In this document: piece after piece, positions 9,831 through 20,200 of the stretch
Numbering within the stretch: the stretch's first letter is position 1
Layout: the number at the start of each line of letters is the position of its first letter
From: Paracoccaceae bacterium
GTDB lineage: Bacteria; Pseudomonadota; Alphaproteobacteria; Rhodobacterales; Rhodobacteraceae
DNA: 64,000 nucleotides
NCBI GenBank assembly: GCA_033344815.1
Contig: JAWPMR010000001.1
Location: 2,218,136 to 2,282,135 of the forward strand
Reading direction: 5' to 3'
Notes under the pieces: generated by a model
What the model was told of the DNA's origin: nothing
Database searches by the model: none
Seen by the model: only the letters and a program-made list of their open reading frames with translations
Program-made: the position numbers and the translations under genes

Positions 9831-10319
9831 TCATCCGTGATCTTTCATGAGGCGGGATTTTTGCCGCGACCAGTCACGTTTTGCAGCCGTTTCGCGTTTG
9901 TCGTGCAACTTTTTACCCTTGGCGACACCAATTTTTATCTTCGCCATGCCGCGATGATTGAAGTACAGCACCAGAGGCACAAGCGTCAGGCCTTTGCGTT
10001 GAGTGGCGTTCCAAAAATCAGACAGTTGTTTGCGCGAAATGAGCAATTTGCGGCGGCGGCGCTCCTCGTGCTGAAATGTCTTGGCCTGTTTATATGGGGC
10101 AATATAGCTGTTGACCAACCAAAGCTCCCCGTCTTCGACAGCGGCATAGCTTTCGGCAATATTCGCCCCCCCTGAACGCAGAGACTTCACTTCAGATCCT
10201 TCCAGAATGATCCCGCATTCAACATCATCCTCAATTTCATAGTCAAAACGCGCCCGCCGATTTTCGGCGACCACCTTGTAATTGGGATCGGACTTGGATG
10301 CGGATTTCACTTGGGCCAT
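9831..10319 (-). CDS. smpB: SsrA-binding protein SmpB
   Basis: A 162-residue tmRNA-binding protein needed for trans-translation, which rescues stalled ribosomes. The OB-fold core shows [20 protein letters not shown], then [17 protein letters not shown] and [14 protein letters not shown]. The basic C-terminal tail ([20 protein letters not shown]) enters the empty mRNA channel. ATG at 10319 gives [29 protein letters not shown], the standard start; 12 more upstream codons are possible but unlikely. The ssrA RNA gene itself was not seen in the window. Confidence 0.96.
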   Translation of the reverse strand: MAQVKSASKSDPNYKVVAENRRARFDYEIEDDVECGIILEGSEVKSLRSGGANIAESYAAVEDGELWLVNSYIAPYKQAKTFQHEERRRRKLLISRKQLSDFWNATQRKGLTLVPLVLYFNHRGMAKIKIGVAKGKKLHDKRETAAKRDWSRQKSRLMKDHG

Positions 10320-10453
10320 GGTGCCAGATGTAGGCGTAGACTGGGCCTCGTGCAACCCACGAGCCTGCGCGTGTCCAAGTGGTCACAAAAGCCCCGGATA
10401 GGCGCAGCGTTCAGAATGGTGTATGACAAATGCATCATACCTGACCGGAGACC

Positions 10454-11308
10454 ATGATGTTTAATCCGACAGCCACATTGGCATCCTCTTTTGGAGACCA
10501 CTTGTCGGAGACCTTTCTTGATTACTTTTCCGGCCGCGATCCGCAATACGCGGCCTACATCAATGGGTGCGCAAAGATGGTTCTGGAACGTCTGGCAAAC
10601 TCAGATGCCCTTTACCACAACGCCGAACATACGATAATGGTCACGCTTGTTGGTCAGCAAATTATGCGTGGCAGATTGGTGACAGAAGCGATCCAACCCC
10701 GTGACTGGCTGCACTACATCATCGCATTGCTTCTGCATGATATCGGTTATCTGCGAGATATCTGTGAGGGCGATGGAGCGATTGATGTGGTGATTGACGC
10801 CAAAGGCAACACTATAACGCCTCCGCGCGGTGCTTCAGACGCATTTCTGGCACCCTATCATGTGGAGCGCGGTATGATGTATGCGCGCCGTCGGTTTTCT
10901 GACTCGACCTTCATCGATCAGGAGCGCATTGCCAAAGCGATTGATTACACGCGTTTTCCGGTACCCGAAGATGAATATTATCATTCAACTTCCAGCGAAC
11001 CCGCCCTGGTGCGCGCTGCAGACTTGATTGGCCAAATGGCCGATCCCTTTTACCACCGCAAAATCGGAGCCTTGTTCCTCGAATTCAAGGAAACCGGGAT
11101 GGCAGAACAGCTGGGGTATCAAAGCGCAGTGGATCTGATGGAAAAATTCCCGGACTTTTTCTGGTCGCAGGTTCAGCCCCTAATTGGACCCGCGTTGGGC
11201 CATCTGGAACAAACGATGGAGGGCAAACAATGGGTCGCTCAACTCTACAATCACATCTTTCAAGTAGACCATCGAACCAGCGTGCTCGGCCCTTTCGGCG
11301 GCTCTTGA
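10454..11308 (+). CDS. HD-domain metal-dependent phosphohydrolase
   Basis: A 284-residue cytoplasmic protein with the HD fold. The metal ligands are visible as YHNAEH near residue 55 and LLLHDIGYL near residue 95; VERGMMYARRRF and RAADLIGQMADPFYHRK complete the all-helical domain. HD proteins of this layout hydrolyse phosphate esters or cyclic nucleotides; the substrate is unknown. No GAF, response-regulator or GYP extension is present, so it is not a typical cyclic-di-GMP phosphodiesterase. It stands alone, divergent from smpB. Confidence 0.85.
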   Translation: MMFNPTATLASSFGDHLSETFLDYFSGRDPQYAAYINGCAKMVLERLANSDALYHNAEHTIMVTLVGQQIMRGRLVTEAIQPRDWLHYIIALLLHDIGYLRDICEGDGAIDVVIDAKGNTITPPRGASDAFLAPYHVERGMMYARRRFSDSTFIDQERIAKAIDYTRFPVPEDEYYHSTSSEPALVRAADLIGQMADPFYHRKIGALFLEFKETGMAEQLGYQSAVDLMEKFPDFFWSQVQPLIGPALGHLEQTMEGKQWVAQLYNHIFQVDHRTSVLGPFGGS

Positions 11309-11948
11309 ACAGAGCGACCAATCGCTTGTTTCGGTTCAGATTTCGCTCCAATCCAATCCGCTGAGCGCCAGTTTGCAGACGGGGGATTAAGCGTCCGGAG
11401 ACGGCTTTTGCGATGGTTCATTCCCGAAAGGTCCGCGACCAACATTGGTAGAACGCCACATGTGGCAGTTCGGACAATATTGGCCCTGTGCAGGAATCCA
11501 TTGCAACGTTCTTTCCGATACGGGCTACTTTCTAACGGGACCTAGAACTCCAAGTACTAACTGTCGCAAAAAGTTCTTATGGATTTCATCAAGTCGTTCT
11601 TGTCACAAGAGGCGCAAATGCAACCATTCTGGAATGATCCCGAACTTTTAGGAAAAGTTGGGGGCTGGAAAAACCACCTGAAAATTTCGCGAATATAATT
11701 CTCGCTGAGGCTCAAACCTTACTTTTTTACACCTACGGATGATAAAAAGCGCCCTTCGGAAGTATGTCAGGATGGTTTCTTTGATCTAAGCTGTGCACCC
11801 ACCGAGCCCTGCTAGAAATTTCAGCATTCAAATGCGGGCTGGCCAGATGCCTCCATCAAGCCCTTGGACAAAATGCAATCTATCTCGCAGGATGCCCCAA
11901 AAGTACATCGCGCACGAAAAACATCAATTTGACGCTCAAGGAGACCCT
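11309..11948. other. 640-base region without a recognisable gene
   Basis: Only short, unconvincing open frames occur here. No tRNA-like clover leaf, perfect hairpin or repeat was found. The promoter of the HIT-family gene should be near its right end. AT-rich stretches occur around 11560-11760. Confidence 0.5.
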
Positions 11949-12326
11949 ATGAGTTACGCCTATGACGACCAGAACATCTTCGCCAAAATTCTGCGCGGTG
12001 AGATCCCGAACACCACTGTCCTGGAAACGGAGCACTGCCTTGCATTTCGGGATTTGTATCCACAGGCACCGACACATGTGCTGGTCATTCCGAAAGGACC
12101 TTATGTCAGCTATGATCATTTTGCCGCCGAAGCGTCCAACGCCGAGATTGTCGACTTTACCCGCGCGATTGGCGAAGTGTGTCGCCAAGAAGGCGTGTCA
12201 CTGGTAGCTGGCGACGGTTTTCGACTGATCTCCAATGCGGGGGCAGACGGCGTGCAGGAAGTACCCCATCTTCACGTTCACATTTTGGGTGGGAGACCGC
12301 TGGGTCGTATGTTGGCAAAAGCCTAA
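11949..12326 (+). CDS. HIT family nucleotide-binding protein (HinT-like)
   Basis: A 125-residue histidine-triad hydrolase of the HinT branch, which cleaves AMP-lysine or AMP-NH2-type phosphoramidates. It begins with IFAKILRGEIPNTTVLET, has LVIPKGPYVSYDHF in the middle, and ends with the triad HLHVHILGGRPLGRM. ATG at 11949 is preceded by AGGAG at ideal spacing; the open frame reaches further upstream but with no family similarity. Its stop overlaps the convergent DUF1523 stop region by 4 bases. Confidence 0.93.
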   Translation: MSYAYDDQNIFAKILRGEIPNTTVLETEHCLAFRDLYPQAPTHVLVIPKGPYVSYDHFAAEASNAEIVDFTRAIGEVCRQEGVSLVAGDGFRLISNAGADGVQEVPHLHVHILGGRPLGRMLAKA

Positions 12327-12973
12327 TACCCTCGACGTTTGGCGGCCCACCAACGGCGCAGACGGTTACGCTTTTCCGCCATATTGTCTTCTGCCGCTTC
12401 CCAACTGTCTTGCATCTCTTCGAGTTTTGGATCGATCCGGGCTTGTCTGAAGCGCCGCCAGCGCACCCAAATTGCGCCAAAAAGCACAGCCAAACCACCC
12501 AAAATAAGGATGTTCATCCAAGGCAAAGGTTTACTGGCGTCCGGACCATCCACCGGCCACAGCGAAATAGCATTTGGGAAGATCGTGAAGAACTCTATGC
12601 GCCATCCATAGTGTCGAATCGCGACGTATTGAGGCGCAGCCGAAGTTGATTTGGCATCCGCCGCCTCGGCCTGAAGGTTAGAGGTATCGAATTTGAAATA
12701 CGGCGGCCAACCCCAACCTGTGTCTTCGTTCCGGTACACCATGACCTTGTCGTCCACGCGCCGGGATTGAATAAAAAACACATCTCGACTTGTGGCATTT
12801 GCATTGGTCCCCACATCCGCCTGCGCCCAGAAAAGGCGATTTTCGCCGGGGTCAATTCTTTTCTCATAAGTGTCCGTAACCCGAACGATATCTACCTGAG
12901 GCAATGTGTAATGAAACACCGACGCAATCAGTGCCCAGAGCAAGATTATGAAAACCCATTTGACGTAAAACAT
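12323..12973 (-). CDS. DUF1523 family membrane protein
   Basis: A 216-residue protein with one N-terminal membrane helix (WVFIILLWALIASVFHY), a soluble periplasmic domain of about 120 residues (VDIVRVTDTYEKRIDPGENRLFW and HYGWRIEFFTIFPNAISLWPV), and a second helix (ILILGGLAVLFGAIWVRW) followed by a basic, Trp-rich cytoplasmic tail. I recognise it as DUF1523, widespread in Rhodobacterales and of unknown function. It lies 13 bases after a small two-helix protein gene on the same strand, so the two are probably one transcript. Confidence 0.85.
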   Translation of the reverse strand: MFYVKWVFIILLWALIASVFHYTLPQVDIVRVTDTYEKRIDPGENRLFWAQADVGTNANATSRDVFFIQSRRVDDKVMVYRNEDTGWGWPPYFKFDTSNLQAEAADAKSTSAAPQYVAIRHYGWRIEFFTIFPNAISLWPVDGPDASKPLPWMNILILGGLAVLFGAIWVRWRRFRQARIDPKLEEMQDSWEAAEDNMAEKRNRLRRWWAAKRRGY

Positions 12974-12986
12974 AACAGACCCTTTC

Positions 12987-13253
12987 TCAGGCGAAATTCG
13001 TAAAATAGATGAGCAGGCAGACCGCGATTGTCGGGATCACATAGACGCCCAGAATTAATTTGCGACGCAACGAGCCATCGTATTCCCTCAGACCAGCTTT
13101 CACAAAGCTTTCCCGATTGCCCGGTCCGCGGTTTTCATCCCACTCTGCTTCCAGTTTACCGCGTCTGACAGCACGTGAATAGAAGGACAGGCATATATAG
13201 ACAATCGTCAAAACGACGAAGCCCATTCCCAGCAAACGTGCCAGTGCGAACAT
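12987..13253 (-). CDS. Small two-helix membrane protein, unknown function
   Basis: An 88-residue protein with an N-terminal membrane helix (LLGMGFVVLTIVYICLSFY), a charged loop of about 40 residues (KLEAEWDENRGPGNRESF and GLREYDGSLRRKL) and a C-terminal helix (LILGVYVIPTIAVCLLIYF). ATG at 13253 has GGGAGACCGTA upstream; the frame extends further but that part looks non-coding. It sits directly before the DUF1523 gene and probably acts with it. No function is known to me. Confidence 0.8.
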   Translation of the reverse strand: MFALARLLGMGFVVLTIVYICLSFYSRAVRRGKLEAEWDENRGPGNRESFVKAGLREYDGSLRRKLILGVYVIPTIAVCLLIYFTNFA

Positions 13254-13461
13254 TACGGTCTCCCTGTCTCTGCGTCTTGCTATCGTTATAACGCACGTCA
13301 AGCCAAATAGTATCACGCGTGCTTAAGACGTGCGCCTGTCTTTTCAAATGTGGTCTGTTTTGGAAAGGTCAATTCCAATCGCAGCGACAAAACCTCTGAA
13401 ACTCGAAACGCCGAATCCTCAAAGGTCAAAAATTGCCAGAGGCCGGGGTGACCCCGGTGTC

Positions 13462-13494
13462 GGTCCCACAGCACACGAAACGCACTGCGGGACC
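13462..13494 (-). terminator. Hairpin downstream of creatinase gene
   Basis: On the minus strand GGTCCC pairs with GGGACC across an imperfect inner stem (about 33 bases in all), 6 bases past the creatinase stop. A second palindrome, CCGGGGTGACCCCGG, and then a T5 run follow. Likely a tandem hairpin terminator, though the U-run is distant. Confidence 0.45.
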
Positions 13495-13499
13495 CTCAA

Positions 13500-14723
13500 T
13501 CAGCCTACAACATTGAATTCGGGGCCATAGGGATATCCGGTGATGTTTTCATTGCCGTCCTCTTCGATCACCAAAATATCGTGTTCACGGTACCCGCCTG
13601 CGCCGGGCTGATCGGCCGCAAGGGTCAACATTGGCTCCATCGAGATGACCATGCCGGGTTCCAGAACCGTGTCGATGTCCTCGCGCAACTCCAATCCGGC
13701 CTCGCGACCATAGTAATGGCTAAGAACGCCAAAGGAGTGGCCATATCCAAAAGTCCGATACTGCAGCAGGTCGCGCTCGGCAAAGAACTCATTAATTTTA
13801 TTTGTGATTGCCGCGCAGGACGCTCCGGGCTGCAAGAGACTCATCCCGTATTCATGGGCCGCAACATTGGCTTCCCAGATCTTCAGGCTTGCGGGGTCCA
13901 CCTCGCCGACGAATAGGGTGCGTTCCAAAGCGGTGTAGTATCCTGAAATCATGGGAAATGTGTTCAGCGACAGAATATCGCCCCGTTGCAGGACTCGTCC
14001 CGTCACCGGGTTATGCGCCCCGTCCGTATTCAGGCCCGATTGGAACCACACCCACGTGTCGCGGTATTCCGCATCCGGGAAGCGTTTAGCGATTTCCAGT
14101 TCCATCGCATCACGCCCTGCCATGGCCACGTCAATTTCGCGAACACCTGCCTTGATCGCATCGCGAATGGCATAGCCCCCCACATCGGCCACCTGAGCGC
14201 CGTGACGGATTAACGCGATCTCGGCCTCGGATTTATGCATCCGCTGACGCATTGTCGTTTCGTACAGATCCACCATCGTCAGTGGGTTCAGGAACTCTTC
14301 GAGTTTATCGCGCTGCATTAGTGTCAGGTGGTCGCCTTCATACCCGATGATTGCATTTTTGCCCGCAACAGATGCCACCGCGCGCCAGAAATTATCGCGC
14401 TGCCAGTCGGTATAGGTAATATTGTCGGCAAAGCTGCGACGCCAGGGTTGTCCTGTATCAATGCCCGCGCTGATCGTGACCGCATCCGTGGCCGTCACAA
14501 CCAATCCGTAAGGACGCCCGAACGCGCAATACAAAAAACCCGAATAATACGCGATATTGTGCATCGACGTGAACACAGCCGCCGAGGCCCCAATAGCTTC
14601 CATGCGTTCGCGCAACTCGGTCAGGCGCGTTTCATATTCACCGGCTTCAAACGGAAGCGGTGATTTTTCACCGTTGTGGTATCGGTACATTTCCGGACGG
14701 TTGGCGATATTTTGGGCGGTCAT
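13500..14723 (-). CDS. Creatinase (creatine amidinohydrolase), M24/pita-bread fold
   Basis: A 407-residue protein closely resembling Pseudomonas creatinase along its whole length (402-403 residues there). The enzyme hydrolyses creatine to sarcosine and urea without metal. Matching stretches include MHNIAYYSGFLYCAFGRPYG, QPWRRSF, FQSGLNTDGAHNPVTGRVL, LQYRTFGYGHSFGVLSHYYG, and LEPGMVISMEPM with the catalytic-region Glu. The candidate catalytic His lies in GAHNPV. ATG at 14723 follows GGAGGG; an upstream in-frame start would add 16 residues. Other M24 members (aminopeptidase P, prolidase) share the fold but not these stretches. No sarcosine oxidase or creatininase gene lies beside it. Confidence 0.88.
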   Translation of the reverse strand: MTAQNIANRPEMYRYHNGEKSPLPFEAGEYETRLTELRERMEAIGASAAVFTSMHNIAYYSGFLYCAFGRPYGLVVTATDAVTISAGIDTGQPWRRSFADNITYTDWQRDNFWRAVASVAGKNAIIGYEGDHLTLMQRDKLEEFLNPLTMVDLYETTMRQRMHKSEAEIALIRHGAQVADVGGYAIRDAIKAGVREIDVAMAGRDAMELEIAKRFPDAEYRDTWVWFQSGLNTDGAHNPVTGRVLQRGDILSLNTFPMISGYYTALERTLFVGEVDPASLKIWEANVAAHEYGMSLLQPGASCAAITNKINEFFAERDLLQYRTFGYGHSFGVLSHYYGREAGLELREDIDTVLEPGMVISMEPMLTLAADQPGAGGYREHDILVIEEDGNENITGYPYGPEFNVVG

Positions 14724-14843
14724 GTCAGACCCTCCTTGTTCAGAAAGGTCCCGGCGTTCAGGACGTATCAAGGCATAACAGGGGCGACGCCATCGCCCGC
14801 AACCTGTTTAACCCATGGTCGATTCACCGCGTGCGATCAAGTG

Positions 14844-15635
14844 TTATTGCCCAGTTAGAAACCGGACCATATCGCTTGCCGGATTTTCAAGAGCATCGAT
14901 CACGTCAAAATGGTGTTTGCCCGGTACAATCACCTGCTGTGCGCCCCATGCTTTAGCCTGGAATTCGGCTTGCTCCAGAAACACCGGGCGTTCATTCGCG
15001 CCAACCCAGATTTTGACCTTCGCCTCCTCCGGTCGCGCCATGCTCGCCAGGCTTTCCGCACGCGCCTCCTCGGCGTCTAAACGCAATATTTCATTCATTG
15101 ACGTCTCAAGCAGCGGTTCAAGGTCAGCAACCGGGGAAATTGAGGCAATCCGGTCGATCCTGCGGCGTACCGGTTCGGGCAGCACCAAAGGATCCATCAT
15201 CCGCGACACCAAATGGCCCCCTGCCGAATGACCTGCCAGTGCGATGGGCTCAAACGTGCGATCCGCGATCTTCGTTACTGCGGCGGCAATTTGTTTCGTG
15301 ATCTGCGAAATCCGCACATCGGGGCATAAATCATAGCCAGGCATCGCAACGGACCACCCGGACGCCAGCGCGCCTGTCGCCAAATGGGACCAATACGTCC
15401 GGTCAAAAGCCTTCCAATACCCGCCGTGCACAAAGATCAATGTACCCTTAGAAACACCCTCAGCGTTAAAGAAATCAAACACCTGCCGTGCGCTTGGACC
15501 ATAGGCCAGACCCGTCTCGGCCCGTGCACCAAGCCGCGTTCGAAATGCCGCGGCGGTTGCTTCCCACCTTGGCGGATAGGCATCAGCCCCAGTAATGTAA
15601 GCGGCATTTGCGTAAGCATCGTCCAGTGGCATCAT
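14844..15635 (-). CDS. Alpha/beta hydrolase, kynurenine-formamidase-like
   Basis: A 263-residue serine hydrolase. The oxyanion-hole motif HGGYW, the nucleophile elbow GHSAGG and the late acid/His pair (GANERPVFLEQ, PGKHHFDVIDALE) are in the expected order. HGGxW is shared with eukaryotic-type kynurenine formamidases and with esterases of the hormone-sensitive-lipase type. ATG at 15635 has GAGGAAG 6-8 bases upstream; it is followed at once by a second ATG. The gene is downstream of no obvious partner on its strand, although creatinase lies beyond it in the same direction. The substrate is unknown. Confidence 0.85.
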   Translation of the reverse strand: MMPLDDAYANAAYITGADAYPPRWEATAAAFRTRLGARAETGLAYGPSARQVFDFFNAEGVSKGTLIFVHGGYWKAFDRTYWSHLATGALASGWSVAMPGYDLCPDVRISQITKQIAAAVTKIADRTFEPIALAGHSAGGHLVSRMMDPLVLPEPVRRRIDRIASISPVADLEPLLETSMNEILRLDAEEARAESLASMARPEEAKVKIWVGANERPVFLEQAEFQAKAWGAQQVIVPGKHHFDVIDALENPASDMVRFLTGQ

Positions 15636-15717
15636 TTTGATCTTCCTCTTTTCGGAACTGGACAATCATACTCAGAGTTGATTTGAGAACCACAGCCATT
15701 TTCGCGGAGGACCCGAA

Positions 15718-17196
15718 ATGAAAGATATTCTAAACACCGATCTCAAATCCTTGTTGAAGGACCCAAGCCTCTTGGAAACCCGTGCCTACATCGGCGGCGC
15801 GTGGGTCGACGGCGATGACGGAACGTTTGATGTAACGAACCCCGCGCGCGGTGATGTGATTGCGTCTGTGGCCAATCTGAGCCGCGCACAGGTCGCCGGT
15901 GCCATTGCCCAAGCGGAGCAAGCGCAAAAGGAGTGGGCCGCCTGGACCGGTAAGGAACGCGCCGGCGTCATGCGCAAATGGTTCGATCTGATGATGGAAA
16001 ACGCCGACGATCTGGCCACCATCCTGACGGCGGAACAGGGCAAACCGCATGCCGAAGCCAAGGGTGAGATCGGTTATGGGGCCAGCTTCATCGAATTCAT
16101 GGGCGAACAAGCCAAGCGCGTTTACGGCGAAACCATCCCCGGTCATCAACGCGACAAACGCATTACAGTATTGAAACAACCCATCGGTGTCGCAGCCTCG
16201 ATTACGCCATGGAATTTCCCCAACGCCATGATCACACGCAAGGCCGCGCCCGCTTTGGCGGTTGGTTGCGCGTTCGTTGCACGTCCGGCGGCAGAAACGC
16301 CGCTCAGCGCAATTGTGATGGGGGTGCTGGCGGAACGTGCCGGTGTGCCTGCGGGGGTCTTTAACGTAGTGCCCTCTTCATCCTCCTCTGCCGTTGGCAA
16401 AGAGTTCTGCGAAAACCCCGCCGTACGCAAACTGACCTTTACCGGATCGACAGAGGTTGGTCGCATCTTGCTGAAACAAGCCGCTGATCAGGTCATGAAA
16501 TGCTCTATGGAGTTGGGCGGCAATGCCCCGTTCATCGTCTTTGATGACGCCGATCTGGACGCCGCCGTAGAAGGCGCCATGTTGTGTAAGTTCCGCAATA
16601 ATGGCCAGACCTGCGTCTGTGCCAACCGCATCTATGTTCAGGCGGGCGTATACGACGCATTTGCTGCCAAACTGAAGGTCGCCGTGGAAAACCTCAATGT
16701 CGGCGATGGTCTCACAGAGGGCGTCACCACGGGGCCACTCATCAATCAGGACGCGGTTGAAAAGGTCAAGGAACACATGGAAGACGTGGTGGCCCACGGC
16801 GGTACAATCCTGACAGGTGGTAAAGCGCATGAAATGGGCGGCACGTTTTTCGAACCGACCGTTGTCACCGGCGTGACCCAAGACATGAAGGTCGCGACAG
16901 AAGAAACCTTTGGTCCACTGGCCCCGCTCTTCAAATTTGAGGACGAGGACGAGGTGATCGCAATGGCCAATGACACGATCTTTGGTTTGGCGTCCTATTT
17001 TTATGCCAAAGACCTGAGCCGCGTTTACAAGGTCGCGGAGGCTTTGGAGTACGGGATCGTTGGCGTGAACACGGGTATCATTTCGACCGAAGTTGGCCCC
17101 TTTGGCGGTGTGAAACAATCCGGGTTGGGCCGCGAAGGGTCCCATCACGGCATCGAAGATTACCTTGAGATGAAATATATCTGCATGTCGGTCTAA
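15718..17196 (+). CDS. gabD: NAD(P)-dependent succinate-semialdehyde dehydrogenase
   Basis: A 492-residue aldehyde dehydrogenase of the GabD class, oxidising succinate semialdehyde to succinate in GABA breakdown. Seen are AASITPWNFPNAMITRKAAPALA (cofactor region, quoted in part), TFTGSTEVGR, the catalytic Glu in MELGGNAPFIVFDD, and the catalytic Cys in NNGQTCVCANRIYV with the extra cysteine two residues on that GabD-type enzymes have. The ending GVKQSGLGREGSHHGIEDY is typical of the family. It starts 17 bases after a GGAGG-type ribosome site and stands alone, with a hairpin downstream. Confidence 0.93.
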   Translation: MKDILNTDLKSLLKDPSLLETRAYIGGAWVDGDDGTFDVTNPARGDVIASVANLSRAQVAGAIAQAEQAQKEWAAWTGKERAGVMRKWFDLMMENADDLATILTAEQGKPHAEAKGEIGYGASFIEFMGEQAKRVYGETIPGHQRDKRITVLKQPIGVAASITPWNFPNAMITRKAAPALAVGCAFVARPAAETPLSAIVMGVLAERAGVPAGVFNVVPSSSSSAVGKEFCENPAVRKLTFTGSTEVGRILLKQAADQVMKCSMELGGNAPFIVFDDADLDAAVEGAMLCKFRNNGQTCVCANRIYVQAGVYDAFAAKLKVAVENLNVGDGLTEGVTTGPLINQDAVEKVKEHMEDVVAHGGTILTGGKAHEMGGTFFEPTVVTGVTQDMKVATEETFGPLAPLFKFEDEDEVIAMANDTIFGLASYFYAKDLSRVYKVAEALEYGIVGVNTGIISTEVGPFGGVKQSGLGREGSHHGIEDYLEMKYICMSV

Positions 17197-17216
17197 ACCC
17201 CATGCAATTCACGATG

Positions 17217-17237
17217 AGGGCCGCTTTTTGCGGCCCT
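17217..17237. terminator. Hairpin between gabD and the CIS operon end
   Basis: AGGGCCGC (17217-17224) pairs with GCGGCCCT (17230-17237) around a T5 loop. It follows the gabD stop by about 20 bases and precedes the convergent last CIS gene (stop at 17270), so it could end transcription from both sides. Only two U residues follow on the plus strand. Confidence 0.6.
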
Positions 17238-17269
17238 TTGTGCTGGGGCCTATGCGGCAAGCGTCCGGT

Positions 17270-20200
17270 TCAGGGTTTGGGCCCGTTTCGCGCACGCTGG
17301 ATGAAATTGAACAGCAAGGTCAACAACAGCACAACAATCAAAGCGCTGAGAAAGATCTGTGGCCAGACAGCTTTGTGATCGCAGGCCGTCAGCACCAACA
17401 GCATAGCCAGAATACCGGCCACGCCGATGCGTACGACACCCACCTTGAACGCGATCTTGTCGATCAGACCACTATAAAATGACCGCCAGACTAGCAGTAC
17501 AACCACCGCAAAAACTGCTATTGTCACTAGCGCGATGTAAGCTCTGCGTGGACAGGACCAGGTGCAAACCTGATCAAAGGTGCCCTGCGCGAAAGCCAAT
17601 TGGGTCGGCAGTGTCGATGCATTCCACTCGGTTGCTATGATGCGCGCGATCGTTGGGGTTTCAGGGTCGCTTAATTGAGGGATGGGCCAGAAGCCAATAC
17701 CGGCGAAATTGTCCTGAAAATAGACCACGTCGTCCAGAAACTGACTGAAGGCCTCCGCGTTAGGATCGGAGTCTTGCCCTTTCAGGGGACGTTGCTTGAC
17801 CAATTCATGCGCACTTGGTGGAATGACAGGGATCAGACTACGCAGAACAGTGGACCTCTCTGTCCCTCTGAAATTCCCCCGGTCCATACGCGCACGCAGG
17901 TTCTTTTTGGTTTCTGTCGTGGGGCGCTCCAGAAAAACCAGAATTTTATCTACGGTTTTTTCACCATCTTCACCCGGGATGAGCAGTTCGCGAAGGTCGT
18001 TCATAAGGGCTTCGCTGGGTTCCACATCGATCAGCGAAAAATCAAACGCCACATTCACAGTCTGGCCGCGCGGTTCTAATTCATTCTGGACCTGACGAAT
18101 AATTCTGATCATCTTTGTGACGTTGACGTCATCGTTCGGCCGCCCCGTATAGTCTTCGAAAATCAGCGTCACGCCGTCAGGCTGCATTGTGTCAAAGAGC
18201 GTGGGAATAGCGCTTTTGACACCCGCGATCGATCTATCGCGAAAGCGCTCAATAGGACTGGAATGGTCAACGATGCGTTCAACCGCGTAGGAAATCTCCT
18301 GCTCCGACCACTCCGCCCAACTGCGCAAATCAAAAGACAGGTCCACCTCGGCGCGATGCTGATGCGCACTGTTGATGAAATCACGCCTCATATTGACCCA
18401 ATGTGTCACGTTATTCAGCCGCAGGTTCCGGTCTCCTGATGCAGCCTGTGGGAATTCAAACCGCAATTCCAACCCATAAAAAGCAACGCGACTTATCAGC
18501 CCGAAATCAATCACTTCGAGCACTGGTGGCTCTTCCTCAGTATCACTTGGCGCCTCTTCAAGCGGCGCGAACCAAAATGGATAGAAGCCATAAACGTTGC
18601 TGTTGTCCGGCAGGTTGCGTTCGGGCACACAGTTGCAATCCGCTATCGCGAAGTCTCCGGTCAGACGCGGGTCCGAGGCGTTTTCTACGGTCGTTTCGGC
18701 AATGACGGTCGCGCGGGTCATCAGTGCCGGCGACAAAGGGGTATCCACCGGTTGACCAGTCGCGGCGGGGATCGAACCGAGGGCCGCACGAAACAGGCGT
18801 TCAGTGGGATAGGTGATGCGCAGGAGGCTTTGCATCCGCTCTTCCAGTTTGGCGGCGGTCGGATCATCAGCAGCCTGCGCCACATCCGGCAGCATTAGAA
18901 TCTCGTCCAACAAATCCGGGGTCAACTGCCAGTCACTGCTGATGGCCGCTTCAATCAGGGCCATATCCTGCGTTACCATGTCATTTACCTGATCTGGAAC
19001 CAGAGGACGCAAGAGTGCTCTGACATCCGCTTTTATCAGTTCTACGTTGGTCCCAATCAGGAAAGGGCCGTCATATATTGCCTGCGTGAATACGTCGTTG
19101 GTGATGGTTTGGAGCGCCGCTGTAACGCTCGCGTCCGTCACCCCGATCAATGGCGGCAATTCGAGTGGATCAAAGTTCTCAGGATCCACGCGGGGCTCAT
19201 CAAGCGTCTCGGTGATTTCTTCTGCCGCACTGCTCAGCAAATCTGCTGCCGCCTCGATCTGCGTATTCAAAGCATCAGTCAATGCGTTTGAAAGGTTCAC
19301 TTCCAATCCCGCGATCAGATCATCACGATTGGCGACCTTCACGCCCGTTAGTGGTTCCAGGATGGGGGCGCTGTCCAGTAGGTCAGGATTGAGCACGAAA
19401 CCCGCCACACGTTCAGGATCAAGCTGGAAACGCAGGCCAAGTTGATCCGCGTTCAAAACCAATTGGCTGATCCTGTCCAAAGCGCACGGATCAAGCGCCT
19501 CACCAAGTGCCGCGCGAAGTGCGCCATCAAGGAGTTCAGCGCTGGAAAAGCTTTGCTCAGCCAATGGCGCCAACAAGCCCGCCACATCGACAGTCTGCAC
19601 CAATTGATCCAGCTGTGGCTGATCAAAGCTGTAAAACGTAAGTGTGGTCGGATCCGAGGTCATCCGACATGAAGCGGGCTCGTCTGAAGCGTGATCCACT
19701 TCCTCGACGGGTTTCATCTTGGCAAAATCCGCCAGCAAGGACATCACCGTATGGCGTGTCCCGACCAGCAAAAAAAGGCGCCTCTGCAGATCCTTTGCCA
19801 TCCACCGGGCAAAGGCGGGATCCTGCAAATCATCAAGCGCACCAGGAAAGGCGGCTTCAAGTTGGCCGTAGGTTTCCAGCGCATCCGGAAAACCAGAGCC
19901 TCCCGCCACCACGGGCATGACGGTGCAAAGATCTTCGAGTGTTTCATCCAAAGCCAGAATGTCAAAAGCCGTCTGCGCCTGTTCGGAGAGTGCAGCTCCA
20001 GAAAGGTCATCACAAGACGTGCCAGCCGCCGGGCGCAGAACAGCCGCCGTTTCGGCGGGCGGACCCGCAAGACGCAATAAGGTCATGTCGGGCGTGTCTT
20101 CTGGTGTCAGCGGAATGAATCCATCTACAGCCGTCAGACGCCCCCGCCAAAACGGCACGTAGGATGTCAGTTCGCCAAATTCGACCGCCAATTTAACTGT

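Noticed and set aside
11445-11651. A 68-codon plus-strand frame in the 640-base gap
   Set aside because: No ribosome site, Cys/Arg-rich random-looking product, and no neighbour relation; treated as non-coding.
16378-17148. A 256-codon minus-strand frame inside gabD
   Set aside because: It lies wholly within a clear aldehyde dehydrogenase gene and has no family features.
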